Below, piece by piece: positions 34,366 through 45,407 of a DNA stretch of 64,000 nt. The notes under the pieces are model-generated. The model was not told the DNA's origin and did not search any database. It saw only the letters and a list, made by a program, of their open reading frames with translations. Within the stretch, counting starts at the first letter, position 1. Every line of letters starts with the position of its first letter. The position numbers and the translations under genes were made by a program. The DNA comes from Sanguibacter suarezii NBRC 16159 (GTDB taxonomy: Bacteria > Actinomycetota > Actinomycetes > Actinomycetales > Cellulomonadaceae). The stretch spans positions 372,001-436,000 of the forward strand of contig NZ_BCRT01000021.1 of NCBI RefSeq assembly GCF_001552735.1, in the 5' to 3' direction.

Positions 34366-36249
34366 TTACTGTCCGAAACTGGGGGGTTCCTGAAGAGGTG
34401 TCCAGTCGGTCGGCTGCCCCGTCTGGACGAGGTCGAGGAAGTACCAGGAGGCCAGAGCCGCGAGCAGCACGATCACGAGGGTGCCGATCCACCCCGGCGC
34501 CACCCGGTTGAGGGTCACCCGCGCGCCGTGGCGCACGAGGGAGGTCAGCGGTCCGAACCACAGCAGCACCGCGGCGATCGCCGTGGCCGCGCCGAGCACC
34601 GTGGCGAAGACCCACGGCTCGTTGCCGCCGGCACCGACGACCACCCGGTCGGTGGACAGCGCCCACCACGTCACCCCACCGAGGATGACCACCGTGCTCG
34701 CCGCGATGAGCACCGACGGGACCTGGGCGACCAGCGCCCGCAGGAGGTGCCACGGGCTGCGCACCACGGCGCGGGCCACGTCACCCCCGCGCGCGCCTCG
34801 CGCCTGACGCCGCGAGTGGAACGAGGAGTGCACCGTCCCCACCACGCGGGCGACCACGCACACCACGAGCAGGGTCACCAGCGCCTTGCCGGGGTAGGTG
34901 GCCCCGGCGAGCACGAGCGGCACCGCGAGCGCCAAGACCGCGAAGGGTCGACGTCGCACCTGCGGGGCGGCGTAGCCGGGCGGCGGCGGGAAGCCCGGAC
35001 CGGGGCCGTGCTGGGCCGGGTCGGGGTTCGCCAGGTCGTAGGGGTAGGGGTCCGGCGCCGGGTAGCTGGGTGGAGCCGGGGACGCGGGGTGGCTGGGCGG
35101 GGACGCGCGGTAGGTGGGCGGGGCCGGAGAGGCGGCAGACGCCGGATAGGGCGTGGTGTACCCGTCCGAGGAGGGGTACACCGTCGTGTCCCCGGGGCCG
35201 GGGACCGGCCCCGGGTCGGTGGTCGGCAGCACCGAGGTGTGCGTGACGTTGTCCGCGTCGGGGAACGGGACGTGCCGGTTGACCCGTCCGTCGACGACCT
35301 CGGTCGCGGCCGGCGCAGCCGCGAAGGCTTCGGTCTGGGCCGGGCCGGCGGTGAACACCTCGGTCGCGGCGCCTGCCGCGGTGAGCACCTGAGTCGCCCC
35401 GGCGACCGGACCGACCGTCTCCACGGCCGCGGGTGGGTCTCCGTGGTCGGCGGCCTGGCGCAGCGCCGCCACCACACGCTCCGGTGACCAGCGCTGCGCG
35501 GGGTGGGGTGCGAGCGCACCGCGCAGCGCCGCCGCGGTGAGCGGGCCCAGGCCGTCGGTGTCCGGCTCGCCCGAGCGGGCGCGGGTGATGACCGCCTCGA
35601 TCGGTCGTACCCCGAAGGGTGCCCGGCCGGTCGCGGCGTAGACGAGCACCGCGGCCCAGCCCCACCAGTCCGTGGTCGCGGAGGGGTCGCCGCGGTCGAT
35701 GAGCTCGGGCGCGAGGTACCCGGGGGTACCCATGACAAAGCCCACGGAGGTGACGCGGGCGTCCTCCATCCCGTGCGCGATGCCGAAGTCGATGAGCACC
35801 GGGCCGGCGTCGCTGATGAGGACGTTGCCGGGCTTGAGGTCGCGGTGGATCACCCCGGCCGCGTGCACCGCCTCGAGGGCGTCACGGAGCTGGTCGGCCA
35901 GCTCGAAGAGGTCGACGGCGTCGAGCGGCCCGCCGTCGGCGATCTCCGCCTCGAGGGTGGGTCCGTCCACGAGGGCCGTGACGATGAACATCTCGGAGGA
36001 GTCGGCCTCGGCGTCGAGCAGGTGCGCCACGGCCGGGTGCTGGACCCGCTGCAGCGCGCTGATCTCGCGGCCCAGCCGCTGGCGCGTCTCGGCGTCGGCG
36101 GTGACCTGGGCGTGCAGCAGCTTGAAGGCGACGAGGTTCCCGCCGCCGTCCACCGCCTTGTACACCGCGCCCATCGCGCCAGCGCCCAGCGGCGAGACGA
36201 TGCGGTACCCGCCGATCTCAGTTCCAGGCTCCAGGCCGATCCGCTCCAT
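34366..36249 (-). CDS. Ser/Thr protein kinase with C-terminal membrane segments
   Basis: A 627-residue protein. The Hanks-type kinase domain (about 10-265) has the P-loop GAGAMGAVYKAVD, catalytic HRDLKPGNVLI, the DFG-region IDFGIAH and the APE-equivalent TPGYLAPELID. A Pro/Tyr/Thr-rich linker (about 300-430) follows, with about four membrane helices at the C-terminus. PknB-type kinases usually have one helix and PASTA repeats, so this layout differs. It is divergent from otsA across about 100 bp. Confidence 0.9.
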   Translation of the reverse strand: MERIGLEPGTEIGGYRIVSPLGAGAMGAVYKAVDGGGNLVAFKLLHAQVTADAETRQRLGREISALQRVQHPAVAHLLDAEADSSEMFIVTALVDGPTLEAEIADGGPLDAVDLFELADQLRDALEAVHAAGVIHRDLKPGNVLISDAGPVLIDFGIAHGMEDARVTSVGFVMGTPGYLAPELIDRGDPSATTDWWGWAAVLVYAATGRAPFGVRPIEAVITRARSGEPDTDGLGPLTAAALRGALAPHPAQRWSPERVVAALRQAADHGDPPAAVETVGPVAGATQVLTAAGAATEVFTAGPAQTEAFAAAPAATEVVDGRVNRHVPFPDADNVTHTSVLPTTDPGPVPGPGDTTVYPSSDGYTTPYPASAASPAPPTYRASPPSHPASPAPPSYPAPDPYPYDLANPDPAQHGPGPGFPPPPGYAAPQVRRRPFAVLALAVPLVLAGATYPGKALVTLLVVCVVARVVGTVHSSFHSRRQARGARGGDVARAVVRSPWHLLRALVAQVPSVLIAASTVVILGGVTWWALSTDRVVVGAGGNEPWVFATVLGAATAIAAVLLWFGPLTSLVRHGARVTLNRVAPGWIGTLVIVLLAALASWYFLDLVQTGQPTDWTPLQEPPSFGQ

Positions 36250-36348
36250 GACGCTTACCGTACGCTGAGAGCGACGTCACGACCGCTCCACGAAGCACGT
36301 TTCCCCTGGTGTCGATACCCTGGGGATAATCCAAGGAGTTGATCATGC

Positions 36349-37806
36349 ATGGGTAAAGATGGGTACAACCTCGTCGTTGTGGCCAATCGGTTGCCGGTCG
36401 ATATGGCAGTGGCCGAGGACGGGACCGTCGACTGGCAGCGGTCCCCTGGCGGGCTGGTCACAGCCCTCGAACCAGTGATGCAGGGCGCCGACGGCGCCTG
36501 GGTCGGCTGGTCCGGCGCACCGGGGCTGGAGGCTGACCCCTTCGACGCGGACGGCATGCGTCTGGTCCCGGTCACGTTGTCCGAGACGGAGATCCAGCGG
36601 TACTACGAGGGCTTCTCCAACGACACCCTCTGGCCGCTCTACCACGACGTCATCGCCCCGCCGGCCTTCCACCGTCAGTGGTGGGACTCCTACCGCAAGG
36701 TCAACCAGCGGTTCGCCGAGGCAGCCGCGGGCCAGGCCGCCGAGGGCGCGATCGTCTGGGTCCAGGACTACCAGCTCCAGCTCGTCCCCCAGATGCTCCG
36801 GGCGCTGCGCCCGGACCTGCGCATCGGGTTCTTCAACCACATCCCCTTCCCTCCGCTCGAGCTCTTCCAGCAGCTCCCCTGGCGCCGCCAGGTGCTCGAG
36901 GGGCTGCTCGGTGCGGACCTCATCGGCTTCCAGCGCCCGGGTGACGCCTCGAACTTCGTCCAGGCGGTGCGCCGGCTCACCGACCTGACCACGCGCGGGC
37001 AGCACATCATGATGAACGCCTCCGACGGCACCACACGGACCGTCCGCGCAGCGTCGTTCCCGATCTCGATCGACTCGCGTCGCTTCGACGAGCTGGCTCG
37101 CTCCCCCGAGGTCCAGGCCCGTGCCCGGGAGATCCGTGCAGACCTCGGCGACCCCGAGATCGTCATGCTCGGCGTCGACCGGCTGGACTACACCAAGGGC
37201 ATCCGGCACCGGATCAAGGCCTATGGCGAGCTGCTCCAGGACGGCCGGCTCGATCCGGCCAAGTGCACCCTGGTCCAGGTCGCCAGCCCCAGCCGGGAGA
37301 ACGTCGGGGCCTACCAGGAGCTGCGCGAGCACGTGGAGATCCTCGTCGGGAGGATCAACGGGGAGTACGGGGAGATCGGGCACAGCGCGATCCACTACCT
37401 GCACCACTCCTACCCGCCCGAGGAGATGGCGGCCCTCTACCTCGCCGCCGACGTCATGCTCGTCACGTCCCTGCGTGACGGCATGAACCTCGTGGCCAAG
37501 GAGTACGTGGCCGCCCGCTCGGACACCGCGGGGGTGCTCGTGCTCTCGGAGTTCACCGGCGCTGCCGACGAGCTCGCCGGCGCGATCATGGTCAACCCGC
37601 ACGACATCGACGGCATGAAGGACGCGATCTACCGCGCGGCCACCATGGACCCGCGCGAGCAACGCCGCCGGATGCGCCGGCTGCGTCGCAAGGTGCTCAC
37701 CGACGACGTCGCGAAGTGGTCGGAGAGCTTCATCGCCGCCCTCGGCGGCACCGCGGAGGTCCCCGCCACCCAGGAACCGGTTCTCGAGGTGACGGCATCA
37801 CAGTGA
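36349..37806 (+). CDS. otsA: Trehalose-6-phosphate synthase (GT20)
   Basis: A 485-residue glucosyltransferase that joins UDP-glucose and glucose 6-phosphate. The GT20 pattern is clear: VVANRLPVD with GGLVTAL at the N-terminus, [31 protein letters not shown], the [11 protein letters not shown] loop and [13 protein letters not shown]. An AAGGAG site precedes the start. The stop codon overlaps the otsB start by 4 bp, so synthase and phosphatase are translated together. The product is a compatible solute and an envelope glycolipid precursor in actinobacteria. Confidence 0.97.
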   Translation: MGKDGYNLVVVANRLPVDMAVAEDGTVDWQRSPGGLVTALEPVMQGADGAWVGWSGAPGLEADPFDADGMRLVPVTLSETEIQRYYEGFSNDTLWPLYHDVIAPPAFHRQWWDSYRKVNQRFAEAAAGQAAEGAIVWVQDYQLQLVPQMLRALRPDLRIGFFNHIPFPPLELFQQLPWRRQVLEGLLGADLIGFQRPGDASNFVQAVRRLTDLTTRGQHIMMNASDGTTRTVRAASFPISIDSRRFDELARSPEVQARAREIRADLGDPEIVMLGVDRLDYTKGIRHRIKAYGELLQDGRLDPAKCTLVQVASPSRENVGAYQELREHVEILVGRINGEYGEIGHSAIHYLHHSYPPEEMAALYLAADVMLVTSLRDGMNLVAKEYVAARSDTAGVLVLSEFTGAADELAGAIMVNPHDIDGMKDAIYRAATMDPREQRRRMRRLRRKVLTDDVAKWSESFIAALGGTAEVPATQEPVLEVTASQ

Positions 37807-38657
37807 CCACCACCCTGGACCCGCGACTGGTCGCCGCGATCAAGCAGCTGGCTGCCCGGGCCACCCCCGGGCGGCCGCTGCTCGTGGCGAGCGACTTCGA
37901 CGGGGTGCTCGCCCCGCTGGGCGACGACCCGTCCGCCTCCCGCCCGACGCCGGCCGCCGCGGCCGCGCTCGAGCGTCTCGCCGCCGCGCCCGCCTCCCGG
38001 GCGCGGCTGGCTCTGGTCTCCGGCCGCACCCTGGAGTCCCTCGGCGCGCTGTCCGGCGCACCGCTGGGCACCCTGCTCATCGGCAGCCACGGCGCCGAGC
38101 GCGGCGAGGTGGTCGCCACCTCTCCGGACGGTGTGCCCGGCGTCGAGCACCGGCCCTTCGCCCTGAGCGAGGCCGAGGCCGCGCTGCTCGACGAGGTCCG
38201 CACCGGCCTCGAGGGCGTCGCGACCGGCGTCGAGGGGGCGTGGGTAGAGCACAAGCCGTCCGCGGCCGTGCTGCACACCCGTCTCGCCTCGACCGAGGAG
38301 GGCGCACAGGCCGCCGACGCCGCGCACACCGTCGGCACCACCCTGGGCGCGCACACGATGCGCGGCAAGGACGTCGTCGAGGTCGCGGTGGTCGCCACGT
38401 CCAAGGGCCAGGCGCTCACCGCGCTGCGCCGGGACCTGGGTGCCGCGGCCGTCTTCTACATGGGCGACGACGTCACCGACGAGCGCGCCTTCGAGGTCCT
38501 GGGACCCGACGACCTCACCGTCAAGGTGGGCGCCGGGGACACCGCCGCACGGTTCCGGGTCCCCAGTCCCGACGCCGCCGCGGAGGTGCTCGCCGTCCTC
38601 GCCGAGGCGCTCGTCCCCCAGGGCACCGGCCCGTCCGGGCCCGTCAGTCACGACTAG
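37803..38657 (+). CDS. otsB: Trehalose-6-phosphate phosphatase (HAD superfamily)
   Basis: A 284-residue enzyme that removes phosphate from trehalose 6-phosphate. HAD motif I is [15 protein letters not shown] and motif IV is [13 protein letters not shown]; motif II lies in [12 protein letters not shown]. The start is GTG inside the otsA stop (GTGA). The two genes form the complete OtsAB route. A solitary ABC ATPase gene starts 151 bp downstream with its own leader. Confidence 0.95.
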   Translation: MTTTLDPRLVAAIKQLAARATPGRPLLVASDFDGVLAPLGDDPSASRPTPAAAAALERLAAAPASRARLALVSGRTLESLGALSGAPLGTLLIGSHGAERGEVVATSPDGVPGVEHRPFALSEAEAALLDEVRTGLEGVATGVEGAWVEHKPSAAVLHTRLASTEEGAQAADAAHTVGTTLGAHTMRGKDVVEVAVVATSKGQALTALRRDLGAAAVFYMGDDVTDERAFEVLGPDDLTVKVGAGDTAARFRVPSPDAAAEVLAVLAEALVPQGTGPSGPVSHD

Positions 38658-38808
38658 GTCACAGTCCCGTCGTCCACCCGCTTTTGTGTGGCAGGATGAG
38701 TCCTGGCTCACACCATCGCTGGTGGGTGCTGTGTCAGCGACGACGCTACTGACACCTTTCACAACGGATCGTCCGGCACGTACCTGCCGGTGAAGGGCTG
38801 TAATTCTC

Positions 38809-39936
<1,128 letters not shown>

Positions 39937-39947
39937 TGACGTAAGTT

Positions 39948-39990
39948 GAGGGGCGGGTGCTGGCTTCGAGCCGCACCCGCCCCTCTTCTT
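39948..39990 (+). terminator. Rho-independent terminator after ABC ATPase gene
   Basis: GAGGGGCGGGTGC pairs perfectly with GCACCCGCCCCTC around a 12-nt loop and is followed by TTCTTGTCT. Confidence 0.88.
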
Positions 39991-40069
39991 GTCTCCCCCC
40001 TCACACCGCCTTCGCGGCGGCCTCCCGCGCGGGTCGCCGTCGCGTCCTCACCACGGAAAGGACGTTCCC

Positions 40070-41311
40070 GTGGCACAGAACCTGCAGATCACTGCTTCCT
40101 CGCCCGACCCAGCGCTCCTCGACCTCCCCTGGGACATCCCCCTGGAAGACTGGCCCACCGAAGTCCTCGCAGCGCTGCCGCGAGGCCTGTCCCGGCACGT
40201 GGTGCGCTTCGTGCGGATGTCCGGCGGCGTCATCGCGGTGAAGGAGATCGGCGAGTCTGTCGCGTACCGGGAGTACGAGCTGCTGCGTCAGCTGAGCCGC
40301 ATCGACGTGCCCAGCGTCGAGCCGGTCGGTGTGATCACGGGCCGCGCGGACAAGAACGGTGAACGCCTCGAGGCGGTGCTCATCACCAAGCACCTGCAGT
40401 TCTCCCTGCCCTACCGCTCCCTGTTCAGCCAGTCGCTGCGCCCGGACACCGCGACCCGCCTCATCGACGCGCTCGCCGTGCTGCTCGTCCGGCTTCACCT
40501 CGTCGGGTTCTACTGGGGCGACGTGTCGCTGTCCAACACCCTCTTCCGCCGTGACGCGGAGACCTTCGCGGCGTACCTGGTCGACGCCGAGACCGGCGAC
40601 CTGCACCAGAAGCTCAGCCCCGGGCAGCGCACCTACGACGTCGACCTGGCCCGGGTGAACATCATCGGTGAGCTCATGGACCTCGCCGCAGGCGAGCTCC
40701 TCGACGAGGACATCGACACCATCGCCATCGGCGACGCGCTCGTCGAGCGATACAACGAGCTGTGGAGCGCGCTCACGGACGAGGAGTCCTTCGGGGCCGA
40801 CGAGCGGTGGCGCGTCGCCGCACGCATCGAGCGGCTCAACCACCTGGGCTTCGACGTGGGCGAGCTGGAGATCACCACCGACATCGACGGCACGAGCGTC
40901 CAGATCCAGCCCAAGGTGGTCGACGCCGGTCACCACTCGCGCCGTCTGCTGCGCCTGACCGGGCTCGACGTCCAGGAGAACCAGGCCCGGCGCCTGCTCA
41001 ACGACCTCGACTCCTTCCGTGCGGCCACGGACCGCCAGAACGACGACGAGGAGTTCGTCGCCCACGACTGGCTCTCCGGGGTCTTCGAGCCGACCGTCCG
41101 GGCCGTCCCGCGTGACCAGCGGCGCAAGCTCGAGCCGGCTCAGCTCTTCCACGAGGTGCTCGACCACCGCTGGTACATCTCCGAGCAGCAGAACCGCGAC
41201 GTCCCCATGCCCGAGGCCGTCGCCAGCTACGTCGAGAACGTCCTGCGCCACCGCCCCGACGAGATGGCCATCCTGGGCCTCCCCCCAGACGCCGCCGACC
41301 AGCAGGAGTAA
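40070..41311 (+). CDS. DUF4032 protein with a kinase-like N-terminal domain
   Basis: A 413-residue protein. The first 220 residues resemble lipopolysaccharide-kinase/phosphotransferase folds, with VKEIGESVAYREYELL (Lys and Glu in kinase-like places) and HLVGFYWGDVSLSNTLF followed by AYLVDAETGDL as catalytic- and metal-loop equivalents. The C-terminal half is DUF4032. It is widespread in actinobacteria, with no known role. GTG 40070 has GGAAAGGA upstream; the longer frame reads through a terminator. Repeat copy E follows. Confidence 0.8.
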   Translation: MAQNLQITASSPDPALLDLPWDIPLEDWPTEVLAALPRGLSRHVVRFVRMSGGVIAVKEIGESVAYREYELLRQLSRIDVPSVEPVGVITGRADKNGERLEAVLITKHLQFSLPYRSLFSQSLRPDTATRLIDALAVLLVRLHLVGFYWGDVSLSNTLFRRDAETFAAYLVDAETGDLHQKLSPGQRTYDVDLARVNIIGELMDLAAGELLDEDIDTIAIGDALVERYNELWSALTDEESFGADERWRVAARIERLNHLGFDVGELEITTDIDGTSVQIQPKVVDAGHHSRRLLRLTGLDVQENQARRLLNDLDSFRAATDRQNDDEEFVAHDWLSGVFEPTVRAVPRDQRRKLEPAQLFHEVLDHRWYISEQQNRDVPMPEAVASYVENVLRHRPDEMAILGLPPDAADQQE

Positions 41312-41363
41312 CCCCCCTCGGCACTCCCCACTCCCCACTCCTCCCCTCCCTTCATCTCCGCCC

Positions 41364-41477
41364 AACTCGTGAGCCACCCGCCCAACTCGTGAACAGTCCG
41401 CCGAACTCGTGAGCCAGGCCTGTTGTCGAGGGGTAGAAGGCCCGTCACTCACGAGTTCGCGGGGTGGTTCACGAGTT
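41364..41477. repeat. Convergent 20-bp iteron array, copy E (3+2, 34-bp gap)
   Basis: AACTCGTGAG (the second copy ends A) begins at 41364, 41384 and 41404. CTCACGAGTT begins at 41448, with TTCACGAGTT at 41468. The period is 20 bp in both arms, and the gap between inner cores is exactly 34 bp. It lies in the 323-bp gap between the convergent DUF4032 and rlmB genes, which otherwise contains only the rlmB terminator. Confidence 0.93.
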
Positions 41478-41542
41478 CGGGGAGCGGTGGGAGCGGTGCC
41501 CGCGGAGCGGGAAGCTCGGGGTGGGAAACTCGGGGTGGGATG

Positions 41543-41580
41543 ACGAACGGGCGGTGCACCTTGGTGCACCGCCCGTTCGT
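41543..41580 (-). terminator. rlmB terminator hairpin
   Basis: A perfect 18-bp stem (41543-41560 with 41563-41580) with a 2-nt loop, 54 bp past the rlmB stop codon. Confidence 0.82.
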
Positions 41581-41634
41581 GTGTGGTCTCGCGGCCTGGC
41601 CGCGAGATCCGGTGGCTCCTGCGGAGCCTGGAGA

Positions 41635-42648
41635 TCAGTCCTGGGCCGCGCGGACCTTGGCGACCTCGTAGAGCGCGATGCCCGCGGCGACGCCGGCGTT
41701 GAGGGACTCGACCGTCGAGGCGATCGGGATGGACGCGATGACGTCGCAGGTCTCGCGGACCAGGCGCGACAGACCCTTGCCCTCGGAGCCCACGACGAGC
41801 ACGATCGGGTCGACCGAGAAGGCCAGGTCACTGACCGACACCTCGCCACCGCCGTCGAGCCCGACGATGAAGCACCCGGCCTGCTTGTACTCCACCAGCG
41901 TGCGGGTGAGGTTGGTGACCCGGGCCACGGGGACGCGGGCCGCCGCGCCTGCGGAGACCTTCCACGCCGAGGCCGTGACCCCGGCCGAGCGACGCTCGGG
42001 CACGATCACGCCGTGGGCACCGAAGGCGCCGGCGGACCGCAGCACGGCCCCGAGGTTGCGCGGGTCCGTCACCCCGTCCAGGGCGATGATCAGCGGCGGC
42101 TGCTCGAGCTCCGCTGCGATGTCCAGGAGGTCGTCGGCGTCCTTGTACTCGTACGGCGGGACCTGGATGGCGACGCCCTGGTGCACGGAGTCGTCGGTGA
42201 GACGGTCGAGCTCGGGCTTGGTGACCTCGAGGAGGTTGTAGCCACGTCCCGAGGCGATCTGCAGGATCTCCCGGGTGCGGTCGTCCGACTCCAGCCGAGT
42301 GCCGATGTAGACGGTCGTCACGGGGATCCGGGCACGCAGGGCCTCCAGGACCGCGTTACGGCCGGAGAGGATCTCGTGCGTGGCCGAGCCGCTGCGCTTG
42401 GCCGGCTTGGAGCGGCCGGGGCCGGGACGCGACGACGACGAGCGTCCGGGCGCGGGGCGGCCGGTGGCCACCGCACGTTCGATCGAGGCCTTGCGCTTGC
42501 CTGCCGGGTGGTGGGGGCGGTCCTCGGCCTTGGGGGTCGGGCCGCGACCCTCGAGGGCCTGCTCGCCCCATCCGCCGGATCCCTTGCGGGCGCCCTTCTT
42601 CGAACCGGGCTTGCGCACCGCTCCGCGGCGCTGTGAGTTGCCTGCCAT
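41635..42648 (-). CDS. rlmB: 23S rRNA 2'-O-ribose methyltransferase (TrmH/SpoU family)
   Basis: A 337-residue SPOUT-class enzyme. A basic, Lys/Arg/Gly-rich extension (1-95) precedes a small ribosome-binding domain (SGRNAVLEALRARIPVTTVY) and the knotted methyltransferase domain with DPRNLGAVLRSAGAFG, VVGSEGKGLSRLV and IPIASTVESLNAGVAAGIAL. It modifies a guanosine of 23S rRNA. ATG 42648 shares its last base with the cysS stop (TGATG), so both are translated together. The cysS-rlmB order is conserved in actinobacteria. Confidence 0.95.
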   Translation of the reverse strand: MAGNSQRRGAVRKPGSKKGARKGSGGWGEQALEGRGPTPKAEDRPHHPAGKRKASIERAVATGRPAPGRSSSSRPGPGRSKPAKRSGSATHEILSGRNAVLEALRARIPVTTVYIGTRLESDDRTREILQIASGRGYNLLEVTKPELDRLTDDSVHQGVAIQVPPYEYKDADDLLDIAAELEQPPLIIALDGVTDPRNLGAVLRSAGAFGAHGVIVPERRSAGVTASAWKVSAGAAARVPVARVTNLTRTLVEYKQAGCFIVGLDGGGEVSVSDLAFSVDPIVLVVGSEGKGLSRLVRETCDVIASIPIASTVESLNAGVAAGIALYEVAKVRAAQD

Positions 42649-44081
42649 CAGTTCTGGTCCTCCGTAGTTGTGGCCGCGAGTGTCCATCGCGCACCGAGTG
42701 CTGAGTCCTCGACGATGATCCCGGCCCGCGCAAGGCGGTCCCGGATGGCGTCCGAGGTGGCGAAGTCTCGAGCGGCGCGCGCGTCGGCGCGTGCCTCGAG
42801 CTCGCAGGTGATGAGTGAGTCGAGGGCCGTGCGGTACCGGCTGTCACCGGTCGTGGCCGTCCACTGGCGCGGGTCGAGCCCGAGCACGTCGAGCATCGAG
42901 CAGACCGCGACCAGGGCACTGCGCGCCCCCGCGTCGTCGCGCTCCGCGAGCGCGGTGTTGCCGGCCTTGAGCCGCTCGTGCACGACGACGAGAGCCGCCG
43001 CGACGTTGAGGTCGTCGTCCATCGCCTCGACGAAGGCCTCCGGCAGGGCTGCGGTGGCGACCTCGTCGTCGGGCAGGGCGCCCACGCGCTCGGTGGCGCG
43101 CTCGACGAAGCCGATGAAGCGGTCCCAGGTGGCGTCCGCCTCGGCGACCGTCTCCGGGGTCCACTCGATCATGGACCGGTAGTGCACCCCGGCCAGGGCG
43201 AAGCGCAGCACGGGGGCCCGGGTGTGGGCGAGCACCTCGGTCACGAGCAGCCCGTTGCCCAGGGACTTGCTCATCTTCGTCCCGCCCTGGGTGACCCACG
43301 CGGAGTGCATCCACAGCTGGGCGAAGTCGTAGCCGGCCGCACGGGACTGCGCCTGCTCGTTCTCGTGGTGCGGGAAGCGCAGGTCCAGTCCGCCGCCGTG
43401 GATGTCGAAGGCGTCTCCGAGGTAGCGGTGGGCCATCGCCGAGCACTCCAGGTGCCAGCCCGGGCGCCCACGGCCGAACGGCGTCGGCCAGGAGGCGGTC
43501 TCGGGCTCGCCGGGCTTGGCGGCCTTCCACAGCGCGAAGTCGCGGGGATCACGCTTGACGCTGGCCTCGGCCTCGTCGGTGGCTGGGGTGAGGTCTTCCA
43601 GCCGCTGGTTGGTGAGGGAGCCGTAGGGCTCCCAGGACCGCACGTCGAAGTACACGTCGCCGGGGCCGGTCTGGTAGGCGTGTCCGGCCGCGACGAGGCG
43701 CTCCATGAGGTCGATCATGTCGACCACGTGACCGGTCGCCCGCGGCTCGTAGGTGGGCGGCAGGTTCCCCAGGGCGTCATAGGCCTGAGTAAAGGCGCGC
43801 TCGTTCGTCGCCGCCCAGGCCCACCACTTCTCCCCCGCCGCAGCGGACTTGGAGAGAATCCGGTCATCGATGTCCGTGACGTTGCGGATGTGGGTGACCG
43901 TGTTGCCGGTCCGGCGCAGCCAGCGCACCAGCACGTCGAAGGCGATAGCCGAGCGCATGTGCCCGATGTGCGGGGGGCTCTGCACGGTCGCACCACACAC
44001 GTAGACGCCGACCTCGCCCTCGATCAGGGGCTTGAAGTCACGCACGTCTCGAGTGGCGGTGTCGTACAGGCGAAGGGTCAC
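42648..44081 (-). CDS. cysS: Cysteinyl-tRNA synthetase
   Basis: A 477-residue class I synthetase that loads cysteine on tRNA-Cys. The HIGH motif is PHIGHMRSA near residue 38, with zinc-ligand residues in YVCGATV and WHLECSAM, and the KMSKS loop is [13 protein letters not shown]. The length and ends are normal. The TetR-racemase pair lies upstream, where ispDF would be expected from other actinobacteria. Its stop codon overlaps rlmB. Confidence 0.97.
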   Translation of the reverse strand: MTLRLYDTATRDVRDFKPLIEGEVGVYVCGATVQSPPHIGHMRSAIAFDVLVRWLRRTGNTVTHIRNVTDIDDRILSKSAAAGEKWWAWAATNERAFTQAYDALGNLPPTYEPRATGHVVDMIDLMERLVAAGHAYQTGPGDVYFDVRSWEPYGSLTNQRLEDLTPATDEAEASVKRDPRDFALWKAAKPGEPETASWPTPFGRGRPGWHLECSAMAHRYLGDAFDIHGGGLDLRFPHHENEQAQSRAAGYDFAQLWMHSAWVTQGGTKMSKSLGNGLLVTEVLAHTRAPVLRFALAGVHYRSMIEWTPETVAEADATWDRFIGFVERATERVGALPDDEVATAALPEAFVEAMDDDLNVAAALVVVHERLKAGNTALAERDDAGARSALVAVCSMLDVLGLDPRQWTATTGDSRYRTALDSLITCELEARADARAARDFATSDAIRDRLARAGIIVEDSALGARWTLAATTTEDQN

Positions 44082-44162
44082 AGGCCCAAGGTTACCGGCG
44101 GCCCCGCTCCTGCGTGGAATCGGGGGCGTGGCGCACCGGCGCCGAGACCTGGCGCCCTCGGG

Positions 44163-45407
44163 TCAACCGAAGTTCTTGCCCTCTCCGCGGTAGGTCGCCA
44201 CGGTCTCCACGAGCTGGTCCCCGCGGACCAGGTGCACCTCGTCGAAGCGTTCGTACTGCTCTCCTGCCTTGGCGTGGCGCAGCCACACCCGGTCCCCGAT
44301 CGCGGGCAACGGCTCGGACGCCGCACCGCGTCGGCGCCGGGCAGCGAGCGGGGTCTGCACCTCTCCCGCACCTTCGTTCGGCAGCAGGTGCAGCCCCGGT
44401 GGGTCGACCACCCGCGGCTGACGGCTCGCCGACGTAGGACCCGAGGCGATGTAGCCGCCGCCGAAGGCCGTGGCATGGTGCGGGCTGGGGCGGCGGACGA
44501 CGTCGAGGCCGAAGAACGCCGCCGGGAGGGCGTCGAGGGTGCGGTACCCGTCGAAGAGCCCGGGCAGGAGCAGGCCGGACCCGGCGGCCACCTCGGTCAC
44601 GACGGGGTCGGCTGCGCTCGTCTCGAGGGACCCGGTCCCCCCAGAGTTGACGATCTCCAGCGGACCGACGTGCGCCTGGACCGCATCGACCACCTCACGG
44701 CGGCGTACGCGCAGGTCACGGACGGACAGCTTCTTGACCAGACGCACGGCCGGGCTCGTGTCCGGCAGCCCGGCGACCTGGGCCTCGTAGAACATGACGC
44801 CCACCAGACGCACGCCGGGCGTGGCGGCGGCCCGGGCCGCGAAGCGGCTGGCCTCGTCGGCGGTGTGCACCGGTGAGCGGCGCACCCCCAGGTGTACCGC
44901 CGCGCGCGGCAGGGCCGGCACGCCGCGCAGAGCGGGCAGGGAGAAGCGCAGGGAGGCGTCGATGTCGAGGGACAGCCGGACGGGCAGGTCCTGCGCAGGC
45001 GTCTGTGCGCGGATCGTCTGTGCACGGATCGCGGTCAGCAGGTCCAGGTGTGCCGGGTCGTCCACCGTGAGGGTGATCTGCGTGAGCGCCTGAGGCGAGG
45101 CCATGAGCTCGGCGAGCGCGGCCCGGTCGACGCTCGGGTAGGCCACGAGCACGTCCTCGATCCCGCAGGAGACCAGCCAGAGCGCCTCCGCGACCGAGTA
45201 CGCCATGACGCCGCGGAAGCCGGGGCGTGCCAGCGCGGCGGTGAGCAGCGAGCGGACCCGCAGGGACTTGCTGGCCACCCGGATCGGGGTGCCGCCCGCG
45301 CGCCGGACCAGCGCGTCGGCGTCGGCCTCGAAGGCGTCGAGGTCGACGACGGCCAGTGGCGCCGACAGGCCGCGGGTCGCGGCGTCCAGGCGCTGGCCGA
45401 GGGTCAG
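44163..45407 (-). CDS. Fold-type III PLP amino-acid racemase/aldolase (DSD1-like), likely CTG start
   Basis: About 414 residues of an alanine-racemase-fold enzyme related to D-threonine aldolase and D-serine dehydratase. The PLP lysine lies in RVASKSLRVRSLL. The C-terminus (IGDRVWLRHAKAGEQYERF) is the beta domain with metal ligands. The first ATG (45278) would remove the first beta strand (PLAVVDLDAFEADADALV). The reading frame stays open upstream, but the only plausible initiator near the family start is CTG at 45407, overlapping the TetR stop as CTGA. It follows the TetR gene in the same operon. Confidence 0.75.
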   Translation of the reverse strand: MTLGQRLDAATRGLSAPLAVVDLDAFEADADALVRRAGGTPIRVASKSLRVRSLLTAALARPGFRGVMAYSVAEALWLVSCGIEDVLVAYPSVDRAALAELMASPQALTQITLTVDDPAHLDLLTAIRAQTIRAQTPAQDLPVRLSLDIDASLRFSLPALRGVPALPRAAVHLGVRRSPVHTADEASRFAARAAATPGVRLVGVMFYEAQVAGLPDTSPAVRLVKKLSVRDLRVRRREVVDAVQAHVGPLEIVNSGGTGSLETSAADPVVTEVAAGSGLLLPGLFDGYRTLDALPAAFFGLDVVRRPSPHHATAFGGGYIASGPTSASRQPRVVDPPGLHLLPNEGAGEVQTPLAARRRRGAASEPLPAIGDRVWLRHAKAGEQYERFDEVHLVRGDQLVETVATYRGEGKNFG

